A stretch of DNA of 64,000 nt from Orobanche coerulescens. Its lineage: Eukaryota; Streptophyta; Magnoliopsida; Lamiales; Orobanchaceae. Positions 33,520 to 45,882 of this stretch are shown one piece after another. Position 1 is the stretch's first letter. Each line of letters opens with the position of its first letter. Made by a program: the position numbers and the translations under genes. The stretch spans positions 75,874,096 through 75,938,095 of the forward strand of contig CM065802.1 in the NCBI GenBank assembly GCA_033398695.1, given 5' to 3'. The notes under the pieces are model-generated. The model did no database searches and was not told where the DNA came from. It saw only the letters and a list, made by a program, of their open reading frames with translations.

Positions 33520-34330
33520 GAACCAAAATAGGTGTTGAAATCAATCGACTCTTGAGTTCATCGAAACTCCGATGACATCTCTAAATACAAATACTTTTTT
33601 TCCTTTCTCAACAGATTAGTCATCGGTTGGGAAATCTTGGAAAAACCTTCCACGAACCGTCGGTAATAACCAGCGAGTCCCAAAAAACTGCGTACTTCCT
33701 TCATGTTCTTTGGTGGTAGCCAGTCTCGGATAGCTTATGTCTTATGTGGGTCTACTCTCACCCCATCAGCTGATATCACGTGGCCTAAAAAAATAACCTC
33801 GCACATACAGAACTCGCATTTGGAAAATTTCCCATAAAGCTGTTCCCGCCTCTACGCATCGAGAACCTGATGGAGATGACGCTCATGCTCTTCATGATCG
33901 CAAGAGTAAATCAAAATGTCATCAATAAAAATGACTACGAAGTGATCCAAATAATTAATAAAGACCCGATTCATCAACTTCATGAATACTGCTGGTGCAT
34001 TAGTCAGTCCAAAAGGCATCACTACGAACTCATAATGCCCCAGCGAGTATGAAAAGCGGTCTTCGAAATGTCAGACTCACGAATCCTTAGCTGATGATAA
34101 CCGGACCTCAAGTCAATCTTGGAAAACACAGCAGCTCCCTGGAGTTGATCTAATAAATTATCAATACGAGGCAATGGATATTTGTTCTTAATGGTCACCC
34201 TGTTCAGCTCACGATAATCAATACACAAACGCAGAGATCCATCTTTCTTTCGTACAAATAGCACTGGTGCTCCCCAAGGGGATGCACTAGGTCAAATATA
34301 ACCCTTTTCTGTCAAGTCCTCAAGCTAGTT
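33520..34330 (-). pseudogene. Chromovirus C reverse transcriptase
   Basis: The piece 34022-34264 carries [20 protein letters not shown] and [20 protein letters not shown] with [14 protein letters not shown]. The catalytic FIDDILIYS is readable on the minus strand at 33935-33903. Stops and shifts occur at several places, for example about 34290 and 34024. Confidence 0.92.
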
Positions 34331-35062
34331 CTTCAATTCCTGCATCTCCATCGGATCCATACGATACGGTGCTTTCGAAAGCGGGGACGTACCTGGCTCT
34401 AATTCAATATTAAACTCTACCTCACGATGCGGAGGTAAACCCGGCAACTCATCTGGAAATACATCGGGGTAGTCTCGGACTACCGGAATGTCGGCCAGTT
34501 CAACTCGTCGACCTGCTGTTTTGGTCATGTAACACCAATAACCAATACACCCTAGATTAAGTAGTTTCACTACTTTCATAGCGCAGGTGACTCTCCCAGA
34601 ACGGCTGGGATTATCACCCTGAAAAATGCACTCAACACCATCGTCAGCTGTGACGGTCACTATCCGTTTGCGGACACTAAGTATGGAATCATGACGATCC
34701 ATCCAGTCAATATCTAAGATCACATCATCTTTAGGTAAATCGACCACAATCAGATTTGACAACCACTCATGGTCGTTCATACGAATCGGACAGTTCTGCA
34801 CTTCCCGATTCCCAACAATTCTTCTACCATCGGGTAGACTAATTACATAAGGTTCACAATTGATAACATGACCTAATTGCAAACGACTCAAACAAGAAAC
34901 AGATAAAAAGGAGTGTGAAGCACCAGTATCAAAAAGAACACAGATGGGCTGAGATCGGATCTCTAGAGTACCTGCAATCATGCTGGCTTCGCGATCGTCG
35001 GCCTTCTTCATCTCGTAGACTCTGGGTTTTTCAGCCCCGATACCAGATGTACCAGCTTGGTT
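34325..35062 (-). pseudogene. Chromovirus C aspartic protease to RT N-terminus
   Basis: Reads EKPRVYEMKKADDREASM, then the protease motif ICVLFDTGASHSFLSVSC, then DVILDIDWMDRHDSI (the family's ILGMDWL region) and the RT entry EVEFNIELEPGTSPLSKAPY RMDPMEMQELKN before a stop. The open frame continues upstream into hAT element G up to 35230, but those first codons are not part of this protein; the element sequence proper ends at 35062/35070 (TSD TCCACGGC). Confidence 0.92.
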
Positions 35063-35410
35063 TCCACGGCTAGGGATGTCAACTTTATCCGTACCCGATC
35101 CTACCTGTCGGATAAACCCGAAATCGGGTCGGGTTTTGGCCGAACCCGAAATTTTATGGTCGGGTATGGGTAGGGTATGGGTATAGTATATTACCCGAAT
35201 ACCCGACCCGATTACCCAACCCGCGTGCACATTTGAATTATATAAATATATTATTATTATTTATTATACATAAATATTATATTGTATTATAAATTATATA
35301 TATTATTATATAAAATATTATATTTTAAATATTTATTATACTAGATTGAATTTATTAATTACATTATATATATGATATATATTAAATATATTTATATTCT
35401 TAAATATAGG

Positions 35411-36376
35411 TGTTGTTACCCAAAATATTATCCGGAGATAGTATTGCTGGAATGATCGAGTAACAAACAAATGCGAGAACACTTCCGTGAGAAAACAGAT
35501 AACACAAGATTTGTCGGGGTTGTTAATCCCGGGCTTGAATGCTCTCGCGAGATGTTATTAATAAATATACTGTCGAGTACAAATATTAATGTTAGAATCT
35601 ATTACCAGGAGTGTAAAGACTTCTAGTTATCTAGGTTTTAGAGCGCGTAGATTGCCGGAAGAACCAGATAGATAAATCTGTGAGTTCTTGCTTGGGATAT
35701 ATGATGAATGTGTATGAATATCACTATGAATGTATAAGTGGTTGCCAAAAGAGTATTTGATTCTCTCTTTTGTGTGTATTTTGCACTGAATTCGTAGTAA
35801 ATTCACCTCTCTTTTGGCCATTGCAGTGAGTTCTCTATTTATAGGGGACAAGGTAGTTGGGACTCCCCAGGCGATCGCGGGCGACCGCCGTTTTCTATGT
35901 TAAAATAAGATGGCCGATCGTGCCGTCACGTGGGCCTGTTCCCTTGAGGTCCGAGGTCGCTGCTGGTGGCCAGCTGGGCGAACCAATGGGAAGCCAACAC
36001 GCGTCTTGAGTCACTGTCCGGGGAGGACCCACTTTGTACCTTTCGGCGGCCTTGTCGGTAGGTGTGGTAGGTGATAGGCTGGGGTCAAAGGTCCTATCTG
36101 TCGGTATCCTTTGAAGATCCGCACGTGGGCCACCGTCCAAGATTCGGTCTTCGACGACTTTGACGGATGCTGGATCCATACGTGGCACGAGACGATCGCC
36201 TCTGGTTCGCTCATTAAAGACGATCGTCAGATATCAAAAGACGATCGCTGGGTACCAAAAGACGGTCGCCGTAATATGCCGAACTCTAGGCGTTTGTCCA
36301 GAGTACGTCTCCCAAGGTTGGCTTCTCTGATCATGATGCCGATCGCCTATCGAGGCATATTAATCGCCGCAAAACA
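35411..36376 (-). repeat. 3' LTR of Tat element E
   Basis: Plus reading TGTTGTTACCC...CGCCGCAAAACA. A minus-strand TATAAATA lies at 35843-35836. Upstream of it in minus direction are CGATCG palindromes (e.g. GCGATCGC at 35871-35878, then sites near 35911, 36190, 36220, 36241 and 36338). Confidence 0.93.
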
Positions 36377-36714
36377 ATTGCCCCCCAGCTCGCCTCGATT
36401 TTGAAAACACGGGGTGAGGTGGCACTGTTGGCGATCGCCAATGTTTAAACGATCAGCCGATCTGAATTCAAATCTGGACGATCTTCTTTCGCGTCGGGAG
36501 CAGCGGGAAATGAAGGCGGGCTTTCTAAAAGTGGCAGGGACACGCGTCGCGCCGCTGTTGGGGGAGTCCGACGGTTTGTCGGACTTGTCGGCTGGCATGC
36601 CCTCGAAAAGACGCGTATGCGGGATTCGAGGGCAGCATTTAATGCGTCCCCACGTGACGGTTGCGATCCAGCCCTCGAGGTTTCTCCTATTTGCATTTAG
36701 ACCCTCGTCTCCAT

Positions 36715-36725
36715 CTATAAAAGGG
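36715..36725 (+). promoter_or_regulatory. TATA box of the antisense gene in E
   Basis: CTATAAAAGGG on the plus strand lies about 150 bp upstream of the first ATG (36869) of the antisense gene. It follows a GC-rich region just inside the 3' LTR. Confidence 0.65.
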
Positions 36726-36868
36726 CCAGGGCTTCTTCTCCTTCACTATTTACGCGTCCTTGCATCCATAGCCGAAATTCTGCAGAAATTTCTGGAGCTT
36801 CTTGTGCCGATCTCCTTCTTTTCTCTAGGTAAGAAAAATTAATCTTCTCTCTCCCTTTACTTTCTAAT

Positions 36869-39530
36869 ATGTCGGGAGGATCCAGAACCTTCGAGACCGG
36901 AAGTTCTTCCGCTGCCGCAGCGTCGCCTGAACGGGAGGAGATTCCCGTTGGAGTGGATATGGAGACGGCCGTTGAAGCTATTCGTGCGGGGATTGCACCC
37001 GCAGAGCTCGAAGAACTTTTCAACGAGGCCGAAGTGGCGAGGACGGCGGCGACGGCGGAGCAGGGGGGCTCGCCGGTGGATGAGGATGATTTGGTGCGGG
37101 AGGCTTGGGAATGAGAGAGTAGATTCGGCCCTGCCTATGTGGCTTTTGCTCAGATGATGGAAGCGATCGCCGGACCCTGTCCGGAATTCGACTTCGAAGC
37201 CTACTCCGCCGCTCACCCTTACGAGCATGTGAAGCGGACGGTTTTTCAGGCCGCCGTCCCATCTCTATGGACTCTCGGAAAGATCCAGAGTACGGCGACC
37301 AAGAAAGACCTGAGCCATTGGAGGGCCAAATATCACATCCCCTCTGAAGTTTCCTTGCACGTGCCCTCGGAGAATGAACGTGCCGACCAACCGCCCGAGG
37401 ATATGGTTGCCGTCAGCGAGATGATTATGGAGGCCGGTCTGCGATTTCCTCTGCCATTCGCCGTCTCCTACTTGCTGATCGCCTGGAATTTGGCGCCTCT
37501 TCAACTGACGCCGAACGCTTGGCTACAGATCATCTGCACGTTGACACTGTTTGGCGGTCACCGGTTGTTCCGCCTCCTCACTGCGCTGGAGATGAATTAT
37601 CTGTTTAAACTGGCCGCGCAGAAAGGGTCGATCGGCGGCAATCATATCCAAGGCCGAATCGGGAGAGTGGTCCTCGGTGTGCCGAATAAGACCAGGGGTG
37701 ACCTGGCTAAATGGTGCTGGGTCGGAGGGGCGTGGCGATCGGCATCGAGTGACAGGCCGAATGAGGAGTTGGAGATCCCCACCACTTTCCGGGAGAGGAA
37801 TCCGAGTAAGGATTTTAACTCTCCCCTTGATTGAGCTTGTCTTGGACTGATCTAATTTTATTTTCTTTTTGCAGGACCTCTCGTTCCAGCGATCGGCGAC
37901 CTTCCATTCGATTTCTTGATCGTTTGGGAGCGGATCCGTGCCTTGCCGAACTCCTTTATTGACGTCGCCGCTTGGTACCGAAGCTCATCGGTTGGGGCTC
38001 GATTGTTACGCTTCCCCGTCACTTCAAAGTTCCGTATGAGCTTAAGTGGTGCTTCCTTGCTTGACGATCGTATCCAGAGGTCGTATCGTTTAAGTTGTCA
38101 GTCTAACTTGTTTGTATCTCTTTTGACAGAGGTTCATTTTCCCGATTTGCCGAGCCACCGCCAGAGATCGCCATGTCAAACCCGGACTCATCGGTCGCCT
38201 TCACTTGGGTAGCGGTGGTCGCGTTCTGCGGCGACGTCTCGCCCGCTCCGTGTGACGAGGCTGCCGAGGTGCCGATCGCCGAGCCGGTGGTTCAGGAGAG
38301 GAATACCAGCGCCGCAAGAGGCGGAGGTTGGAGGAGTCCCCGTCGATTTCGAGGTGGATGTATCCATTCTTGAGCCTCCGGTTGTTGCGGCACCTATCTC
38401 TCGCCATCCCGATGATGGAGCGATCGTGCCCTAGCCTTCGGTCCCTGGCCCCGGTCATCCGCGGCTCGATGAAGAAGGTGGCGATCGCCGAGGCGGAAAC
38501 CTCTCGGGCAAGCCTTATTTCGACGCGATCCCGAGATGGTCAACAGTAAGAAAGGATCAAAATTTTCCGAGTTAGGCATTCGGGCAAGGTATAGGCTAAC
38601 TCTTTGGTTTCTTTGGTTTGTGTCTTTGCAGGTTCGTCTTGCCGACCGGACGTTGCTCTATGGTGCCGACTTTTTGTCGAGCAAGGCTCGCAAACATCTC
38701 TCGACGTCCCCACTTATATCCGTAAGGCTATCTCCTCTCGCCCAAGGCACAGACGACCGATCTTGATGCGATCGCTGCCGCCGATCCGAGATGCCATGCA
38801 GGCGACCCTTGCCCTGGATCTCCAGACGGCGACGATGGCCGTCCAAGCCGCTAGGGATTTTGAGGGGCGACCCTCCACTGCTCATCTCCATAGAGACCTC
38901 GAGGCCGCCCGGAACAAAAATATCGAGTTTGCCAACCGGATCCAGTCTATGGAGAAGGAGTATGAGGAGACGGCCAAAAGGGCTAAACAGGACGTTGACC
39001 GATTGAAGCAGGAGCTGAGCCGCTCTAAGGAGGCTGCCGACCGGTCCCGTGATAAGGAGAAGGAAACCCGCCAGAAGTTCGCGGCTTCACAGGAGGAGGC
39101 GGTCGGGCTAAAGGTGATGGTGGATCGGCTCAGCGGTGAGCTGGAGGCGGCGAAGAAGGAGCTGGAGAAGGCCAGGGGTGAGAATGCCGCCAAGGTGGTC
39201 GAGCTGGCGGAGGCCGAGAAGACGGCCGCGGATTTGAGGGGGCAGCTGAAGGCGATCGAGGTCGATCCCTACCTCAACGTTGCGCACGTCGGCGAGTTTG
39301 CTTATTACTTGGCCTATGCTGACGCTGTTCGAGCCGCTAAAAAGGCAGGGATCGAGATCGGTCCCTTGATGGAGAGCTTCAAATCCTATGGCCTCGAGCA
39401 TCCTCTGCACCCGGAGTTCTCCTTGCCGATCCTTGACTTTGTCGACTTCGGGATCGATTTGAGTTGGTATTCTGGTAAACTCATTCATCCCGAGGCCGAT
39501 GGGGGGGGCCCAAGCCGATCCGCATCTTGA
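36869..39530 (+). pseudogene. Antisense extra gene of Tat element E (putative gypsy-type transposon protein family), spliced
   Basis: Encoded opposite to gag-pol. Its role is unknown; antisense genes in Tat elements have been suggested to act in transposition. Exon 1 (36869-37805) carries an acidic/Ala-rich N-terminus, then the conserved block YHIPSEVSLHVPSENERADQ, GLRFPLPFAVSYLLIAWNLA and QLTPNAWLQII, as in the Pfam family named putative gypsy type transposon. Introns read GT...AG at 37806-37874, 38034-38129 and 38546-38631. The last exon (38632-39530) encodes a long coiled coil (about residues 95-220 of that frame, e.g. RLSGELEAAKKELEKARGEN) and a C-terminal YLAYADAVRAAKKAGIEI region. One in-frame TGA (37112-37114) and shifts around 38160-38450 disrupt it. 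Confidence 0.82.
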
Positions 39531-39648
39531 GGGCGATGACCAGCCGGCGGGGCCTTGAGAGACATTTTTGTTTTCCTCTGTAACTTGTACTTTTTGTTTT
39601 CCTTTTGTAATGCCCTCGGGCCCCGTAATGTACGGAACTTGCGTTATG

Positions 39649-39654
39649 AATAAA
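39649..39654 (+). terminator. Polyadenylation signal AATAAA of the antisense gene
   Basis: AATAAA lies 119 bp after the stop codon of the antisense gene, preceded by T-rich and TGTA-type far-upstream elements (TTTTGTAA, CCCGTAATGTA), the usual plant layout. Confidence 0.6.
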
Positions 39655-39659
39655 ATGTT

Positions 39660-40627
39660 CCTCTTTTCATACTGTCTCTTTACATACGATCGCCTTTGAA
39701 TGTTTGCGTGCAATTTTTACAAGTACGTGTATGATTGCTTTCGACGTTTTGTTCATCCGACCGATTGTCTGAGTGTTGAAAGCATTGATATGTTTTGAAT
39801 CGAAATTCTTACTTGAAATTTTTGTCGAACGACTCCGATCGTCCTGCGTGTGTTTGAGCGAAGCTGATCGTGCGTGGTTCCTTTTTGTTCGATCGTATTT
39901 GGGATTAGCTCGACCCATCTCTGCCCCCTTGTTTTTGTTTACATATTGTAAGTAAGGAAACAAAAACTAGTTTGTCTGGCGAGCTATCTTCAGTTTTGCC
40001 GATTCTGAAGAATCATGTACGGTTGGGGTGTTCGATGGACCGACCTCCCCATTCGTGTCTTTGTGTGCGAGGGATATTGTGTATCCCGCGACTCACTTTT
40101 TGTGAGGGTCCTCCGTTAGGCTACGCTTGCCTTGTGTTAAAACGAAAGGCGGGCGATCTTGGTCCGGAGGAGTCCTTGCGCGGAGTGTCGTCGGCTTATT
40201 CGACTCCACGTCCGCGGCTTGTCAGCTCTGCTTCCACCTCGGCCCGCCATGAAGATGGCGACCCTCGACGGTGTACGTTGAGACGGGGGTAGTGGCACGT
40301 CGCATTGTCCGGGTTCACCATGTTAGATGATGTACCTTGAGGACGTGCGATCGTGTCTACTGATTATTTTGGAGGGTCCTTCGGCTATGCCGGCCTCGTA
40401 TTTAAACGAAGGGCGGGCGATCTCAGCCCAAAGGAACCTTGCATGGGCAAATATGTCGGTTCCATCGACCTCCAGGACCATGGCTGCATTGATTTTACCT
40501 AGGATCGTCGTGATCAGCGATCGTCGGCGGTATGCGATATGCCTGGTGGGGCGATCGCCAGAATAGATGGGATAGGAAAAAATCTCATTATATTCCTTGT
40601 ACATCATTGAAATTGAATACAAAATTA
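39660..40627. other. Region between the antisense gene and pol of element E
   Basis: About 1 kb without a recognisable gene. It contains two related blocks of roughly 150 bp (around 40100-40190 and 40365-40450, sharing GGCGGGCGATCT and GGTCCTTCGG/GGTCCTCCG), an imperfect direct repeat. It also contains several CGATCG sites. It may be the convergent 3' UTR of both transcripts. Confidence 0.5.
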
Positions 40628-41716
40628 TCACTGGTAGTATTTTTTCAGATGCACGGCGTTCCAGGGGTATTGATCCGGAGTACCGTCAGGATGTTCCAGT
40701 TCGTAGGCTCCTTTAGTTAGCCATCTGGATACTCTGAAAGGTCCCTCCCAGTTCGGACCGAAAACGCCTGTGTGGGTTTGGATCTTCTTGTGGACGAGAT
40801 CGCCCACTTGAAACCTTCTTTCTTTGACCTTTGAATTGAAGAACTTCTCGGCTCTCCTTTTGTGGATTGTGTTCTTCATTTCTGAGGTCAGCCGTCGTTC
40901 TTCGAGCATGTCTAGGTCGATTCGTCGGGCCATATCGTTGTCGGTCGTCATCTCCTGTTCGGTTCGATGGCTGAGGACGGCGATCTCTGAAGGAATCACC
41001 GCTTCTGTTCCGAAGGCAAGGGCGAATGGGGTTTCGCCAGTTGAATTGCAGGTCGTCGTTCGGTAGGACCATAAAACGTCTGGGAGCTCGCTCGCCCATC
41101 GTTCTTGCCTGGATTCGAGTCGCGCTTTAATCGTGTGTATGAGGATCTTATTCACTGCCTCTACCTGCCCGTTCGTCTGAGGGTGATAGGGCGCTGAGAA
41201 TAACCTTTTGATCCCCCACTTTTCACAGAATTGCATGACTTCTAAGCCGTCGAACTGCTTTCCGTTGTCGGAGATGATGGCCTGGAGCAGACCGAATCGG
41301 CATACGACGTTTCTCCATATAAACTTGATCACTTGATCTTGGCCGATCTTGTTGAGCGGTTTGGCCTCAGCCCATTTGGTGAAATAGTCGACCCCTACGA
41401 TGGCGAACTTACAGCCCCCTGGATCCGTCGGCAAGGGACCTATAAGGTCGATGCCCCATTGCGCAAATGGCCAAGGGCTATACATGGAGGTGAGCTGTTC
41501 GGGTGATAGTTTAATGTTGGGGCCCATTATCTGACACCTATGACACGATCTGGCATAGGCGATCGCATCTTTCCGAAGTGATGGCCAGAAAAACCCTTGT
41601 CTGGTTGTCTTATGGATGAGGGCTCGCCCGCCCGCATGGTTTCCACAAATCCCGTCATGGATCTCAGCTAAAACGAGCCGACCTTCCTCCGGTGTAATAC
41701 ACTTGAGGAGGGAAGG
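40628..41716 (-). pseudogene. Integrase of Tat element E
   Basis: The zinc-binding HHCC part (IHDGICGNHAGGRALIH... SCHRCQ) is at about 41665-41535. The catalytic core has D in WGIDLIGPLP, D in IISDNGKQF and E in NGQVEAVNK. The C-terminal part reads FQVGDLVHKKIQ...WEGPFRVSRW. The frame is open from 41716 to the stop at 40628 and is continuous with the RNase H frame except for one TGA at 41719-41717. It lacks a chromodomain, as expected for Tat. Confidence 0.93.
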
Positions 41717-42741
41717 TCAAGGCTCGCTTGTAAAGCCGGTCGTCAATAGGGTATATCCGGTCGCACGGCCGGAGTTGGCGAGCTTTAACACGGCCGCCGT
41801 GACCGCCTGGCCCTTTAAGTATTTGATGAACGGAGTCATCCAGTTCTCCTCGGCGATGGCGACCGTGGTAACCAGGCTTCTGTCGGACGCCGGCCTTGCT
41901 GACTTTGTGATTTGGATATTGGAGAAGTCGGCTGCCCCATCCGATGATGCTAGCTTGGAAAGAGCATCGGCCTGGGAGTTGTGCTCTCTCGGGACTTGTT
42001 CGATTAGTACTTCAAATTTTGTGCACATTTCGGCGACCAGCTCTTGGTATTTGACCATCTGTTCGCCACGTGCCTCATATTCCCCTTTAACTTGGTTCAC
42101 GACCAAAAGGGAGTCCATGAAGATATGGAGGCGACGAACATCTAGGGCGAGGGCTAGATCGAGCCCGCCTACCAAGGCTTCGTATTCGGCTTCATTGTTG
42201 GTCGCACGAAAACCAAAACGCACAACATTTGTAAAACTTTGTCCGTCGGGGCTGATGAGCACAATCCCTGCCCCTGCTCGCGAATTGGTCGCCGAGCCAT
42301 CCACATATAATTTCCAGGCGGGTCGGCCGATCTGGGTCGGACTGTGAGGGAAAGTTAATTCCACCACGAAGTCCGCCAGAGCTTGGCCCTTGATCGCCGT
42401 GCGAGGAGCGTATGTGATACCGTATTGGGCGATCTCCAGCGACCACTTGAGGAGTCGCCCGTTAGTGTCCGGCTGGTGTAGGACTTGCCTTAGAGGTAGA
42501 GTTGTTAGGACTTCCACTTGGTGATCGAAGAAGTAAGCCCTCAGCTTACGAACACTCATGACAAGGGCATAGGCGATCTTCTCCAATGGTGTATAGCGTG
42601 TCTCGCCGTGGAGCGCCCGGCTAACGTAGTAGATCGGCAAGTGGGCTTGTCCTCTCGCCGCACTGTAACGGCACTCGCCGCGACCTCCGAGGCTGCTAGG
42701 TAAAGGAATAATTTTTCACCGGGGATCGGCTTTGCCAGGAT
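41717..42741 (-). pseudogene. Double RNase H region of Tat element E
   Basis: First the RT-linked RNase H (IYYVSRALHGETRYTPLEKI, PLRQVLHQPDTNGRLLKWSL). Then comes a second, archaeal-type RNase H (WKLYVDGSATNSRAGAGIVL, NNEAEYEALVGGLDLAL, HIFMDSLLVVNQVKGEYEA, REHNSQADALSKLAS). The second domain is a hallmark of the Tat/Ogre group. It starts after a frameshift near 42650 relative to RT and ends with the in-frame TGA at 41719-41717. Confidence 0.92.
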
Positions 42742-45700
42742 CTAGGGGTTAGATAGATATTCCTTTATCTTGGCGAATGCTATCTGGCTTTCCTTCGTCC
42801 ATGCGAACTTCTTGTTCTTGATGGTTGCGAAGAAAGGATTGCTTTTATCGCCGAGCCGTGATATAAAACGGTTGAGGGCGGCTAGACAACCTGTGAGGCG
42901 TTGCACCTGCCTTATGTTTCGCGGTTCCTGCATGTCAAGGATCGCCTGTACCTTGGTGGGGTTCGCCTCGATCCCCCTTTGGCTCACTATGTGCCCCAGG
43001 AACTTCTCGGAGCCCACCCCGAAATTGCATTTCTTGGGGTTCGGCTTCATGCTAAACTTCTCAGGGATGGCGAACGTCTCGGCGAGATCGTTGAGGTGAT
43101 CTTCCTTCTTGAGGCTTTTGACTACGATATCGTCAATGTAGACCTCCATGGTCTTGCTGATCTGATTAGCGAACATTCTATTGACTAATCGTTGGTAGGT
43201 CGCCCCTGCGTTTTTCAAGCCCAACGGCATTCGGACCCAAAAGTATATGTCTTTTTCCGTGTGGAAAGATGTGTGTTTTATGTCTTCCTCCGCCATTGGG
43301 ATTTGATGATACCCGGCGAAGGCATCCATAAATGACATCATTTCGCAACCTGCCGTATTATCGACCAAGTGATCAATATGAGGCATCGGAAAGTGATCTT
43401 TTGGACATGCCGCGTTGAGGTCGGTGAAGTCAATGCATAACCTCCAGGAGCCAGTTGGCTTTTTGACGAGCACCGCGTTGGCGACCCATTGTGGTTCGTC
43501 TGTGGCTACTCCGATTAATTTGTTGTTGAGTAACTTCTGGACTTCTATGTCGAGCGCCGCGTATTTCTCGGGACCGAACTTCCTACGCTTCTGGTGAACA
43601 AGCTTCATTGCCCGGTCGATCTTCAGATAATGGCAAGTGTGTTCGGGACTTATGCCAACCATATCTTGATGCGACCAGGCAAAAACTCCGATGTTCCTAC
43701 GTAGCAAGTTGATCAGATCTCCCTTTAATTCGTGGTCGATGCTTGCGCCGATCTGTACTTCCCGTTCTGGATGAACCGGATCCATCGTAATGCTTTCCAA
43801 CTCTTCGACAGGGACGGTCGCCTCTTGTTTGGTGCGATCTTCGGACTCGGTCCTTAGATCGATGTCGAAACTTGGCTCGAAACCGATCCTTGGCTCGATG
43901 TCGTCCGTCAATTGATGAGAGATGGCGTCCCCTGAGTCGGGTTGATACGATGTGCTCGGCTCGTCGATCTCCATGGGTTGATCGTCGATCGCTTCAATGT
44001 TACATATAGTATGGGAAGTATTGAAAGAAGTAACAACATAGGAGTAATTCAAACATCTTTTTGCCATTAGCTGATCTCCTTTTACAGTACCGACCGTCCC
44101 ATCGGCAGTGGGGAATTTGATACAGTAAAAGAAAGATGAGGCGACCGCCTCAAAGGTTTCTAAAAAGGGGCCACCTAGGAACCCATTATAGATGCTGGGC
44201 CTATCTATGATTACAAAACTTAGGTTCCTAGTAATCCTAACCTTGGGATCATAAAAGCATACTAGCTCGACGGAGAGCTTGATCCTCCCGTAGGCTTGGA
44301 CTGTGTTGTTGCCGAACCCTTGGAGCACGGTGTCGAAAGGCTTGATGAATTTGATTAAGTTGCCGAGTTGGTCTAGGGCGGATTTGAATATGATGTTGCA
44401 GAAACTCCCATTGTCGACCAGCACGCGATCGACCGTCTTCCCAAGGATACAAGCGGAGATCACTAGTGCATCCTCTTTGGGACATTGCACTCCCTCCCTG
44501 TCCTTGTTGGAAAAGGTGATGAGCGCGTCTTTAGAGATGGTCGGCTCCGGAGGTACCACAACATAGACTTCGGCGAACGCCCTCAGCTCGGCTTTTCGCT
44601 TTCTGTTTGACAGGGTGGAAACTGGGGAAAGGCCCCCGAGGCTTCCACCTCCTACTTGAAACATGTTGATCCGACCGCCAGGGTTGATCGAAGGGATCGA
44701 ATCATCAGAGTACTCCGGCTCATGCTCGATTCTGGCAATCGGATTGGGAGGAATTCTTTCGTTTGGTCGTCGCTCGCGCCCTTCGGCTCTTTCCGTCCTG
44801 GGTTCTGGCTTGGTGATCAAATTGTCCAGTTTGCCTTCCTCAAACAGTCGCCAGAGCTGTCTGAGGAGGTCGTGGCATTGGCTGGTGTTGTGGCCGGGAC
44901 TCTTATGATAGGCACAGAATTTGCTATGGTCTAGATGACCGTAGTCCCTTATCGGCTTCGGTTTGGAAAGCCACTCACGACCCTTGATTGCGTTGAAGAT
45001 GTGGGCCGGAGATAAGTTGAGGTTGTGGAGGAGGTGGACCTCTACATCCTCGAAGGCTTTGAACTCGCCAGGCGGTTTGGCGACCGCCTTTCTGGGCTTG
45101 GCGACCGCCTTCTTATGGACATGGGATGGTGCCTTTCCTTCTTCAGACGGTCCCTCGTCTAAGCGGAGTGAGAGCATCCTCTGCCTGTCCAGGAAACCGG
45201 CGGCTTTTCCGCGGAAGACCGAGTAGGTCGGGGGGATATCCTTTATGAGGTGCCTGAACATGGGCAAGCGTCCGTGGAATCTGCTCATGACTGAGTTGAG
45301 AGCGAGCTCATCGCTGATGGGCTCGCCGGTGAGGACTATCTCATCTACTCGGTCGATGTAATCTTCGTCTGACTCGTCCTTCCCCTGCTTGATTTTCATC
45401 ATGCGGTGGGGGCCTTCAGGGCGAGCGACTTTGGCGGCGAAGTACGTCGTGAAGTCTTTCGCCAGCTTCTCAAAGCAGTTGATTGAGCGAGGTGGTAGTG
45501 AGACGTACCACCTGTGGGCGAGGTCGCCCAGAGTTAACGGGAACATTCGACACTTCGTCGCATCTGATGCTCCGCATCCGGTCATGTAGATCCGGAATTT
45601 GCTCAAGTGGGTTTCCGGATCTGATCTCCCCTCATATAGAGGTGTTTGTGGGGGATTGATCGTTGGTTGGACTGGGACGAGCTCGATCTGAGTCGTGAGT

Positions 45701-45813
45701 GGTTCGCTTGATCCAATGATCGATCTCCTGGCGCCTGCCCCATTTTCCAGGAGCGCCTTCATCTCGTCGAGCTGGCGTTGCATGGCGGCCATCGCCGTCG
45801 CCTGACTGCTCAC
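42742..45813 (-). pseudogene. Gag (part), protease and reverse transcriptase of Tat element E (1023 codons)
   Basis: Continuous frame. Residues about 60-230: Retrotrans_gag (YEGRSDPETHLSKFRIYMTG, FPLTLGDLAHRWYVSLPPRS). About 305-320: zinc knuckle FCAYHKSPGHNTSQC, a C-x3-x-x-GH variant typical of this lineage. About 460: protease motif VLVDNGSFCNIIF (D-N-G). About 730-1000: RT with LCIDFTDLNAACPKDHFPMP, FMDAFAGYHQIPM and catalytic YIDDIVVKS (plus 43142-43119). It ends with a TAG at 42742-42744 that seems premature, since RNase H sequence follows. A second in-frame TAG (45885-45883) separates it from the gag N-terminus. Confidence 0.93.
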
Positions 45814-45882
45814 CGATTGGCTCTCAGAGCACGAACCAAGGCGATCGTGTACCGATCCCCTAGCCCCGTGGTGAATGACGAG

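Noticed and set aside
35063..35230. N-terminal extension of the C protease frame
   Set aside because: It is read from hAT element G, across the 8-bp duplication.
35627..36214. Small minus-strand frames, also at 46749-47331
   Set aside because: Both copies are LTR sequence of element E.
36869..39530. Captured host gene with introns inside element E
   Set aside because: Its domain is the transposon-associated family found antisense in Tat elements, so it belongs to the element.
40100..40450. tRNA or structural RNA gene in the GC-rich block downstream of the antisense gene
   Set aside because: No cloverleaf, A/B box or known RNA signature could be read; only an imperfect direct repeat is seen.
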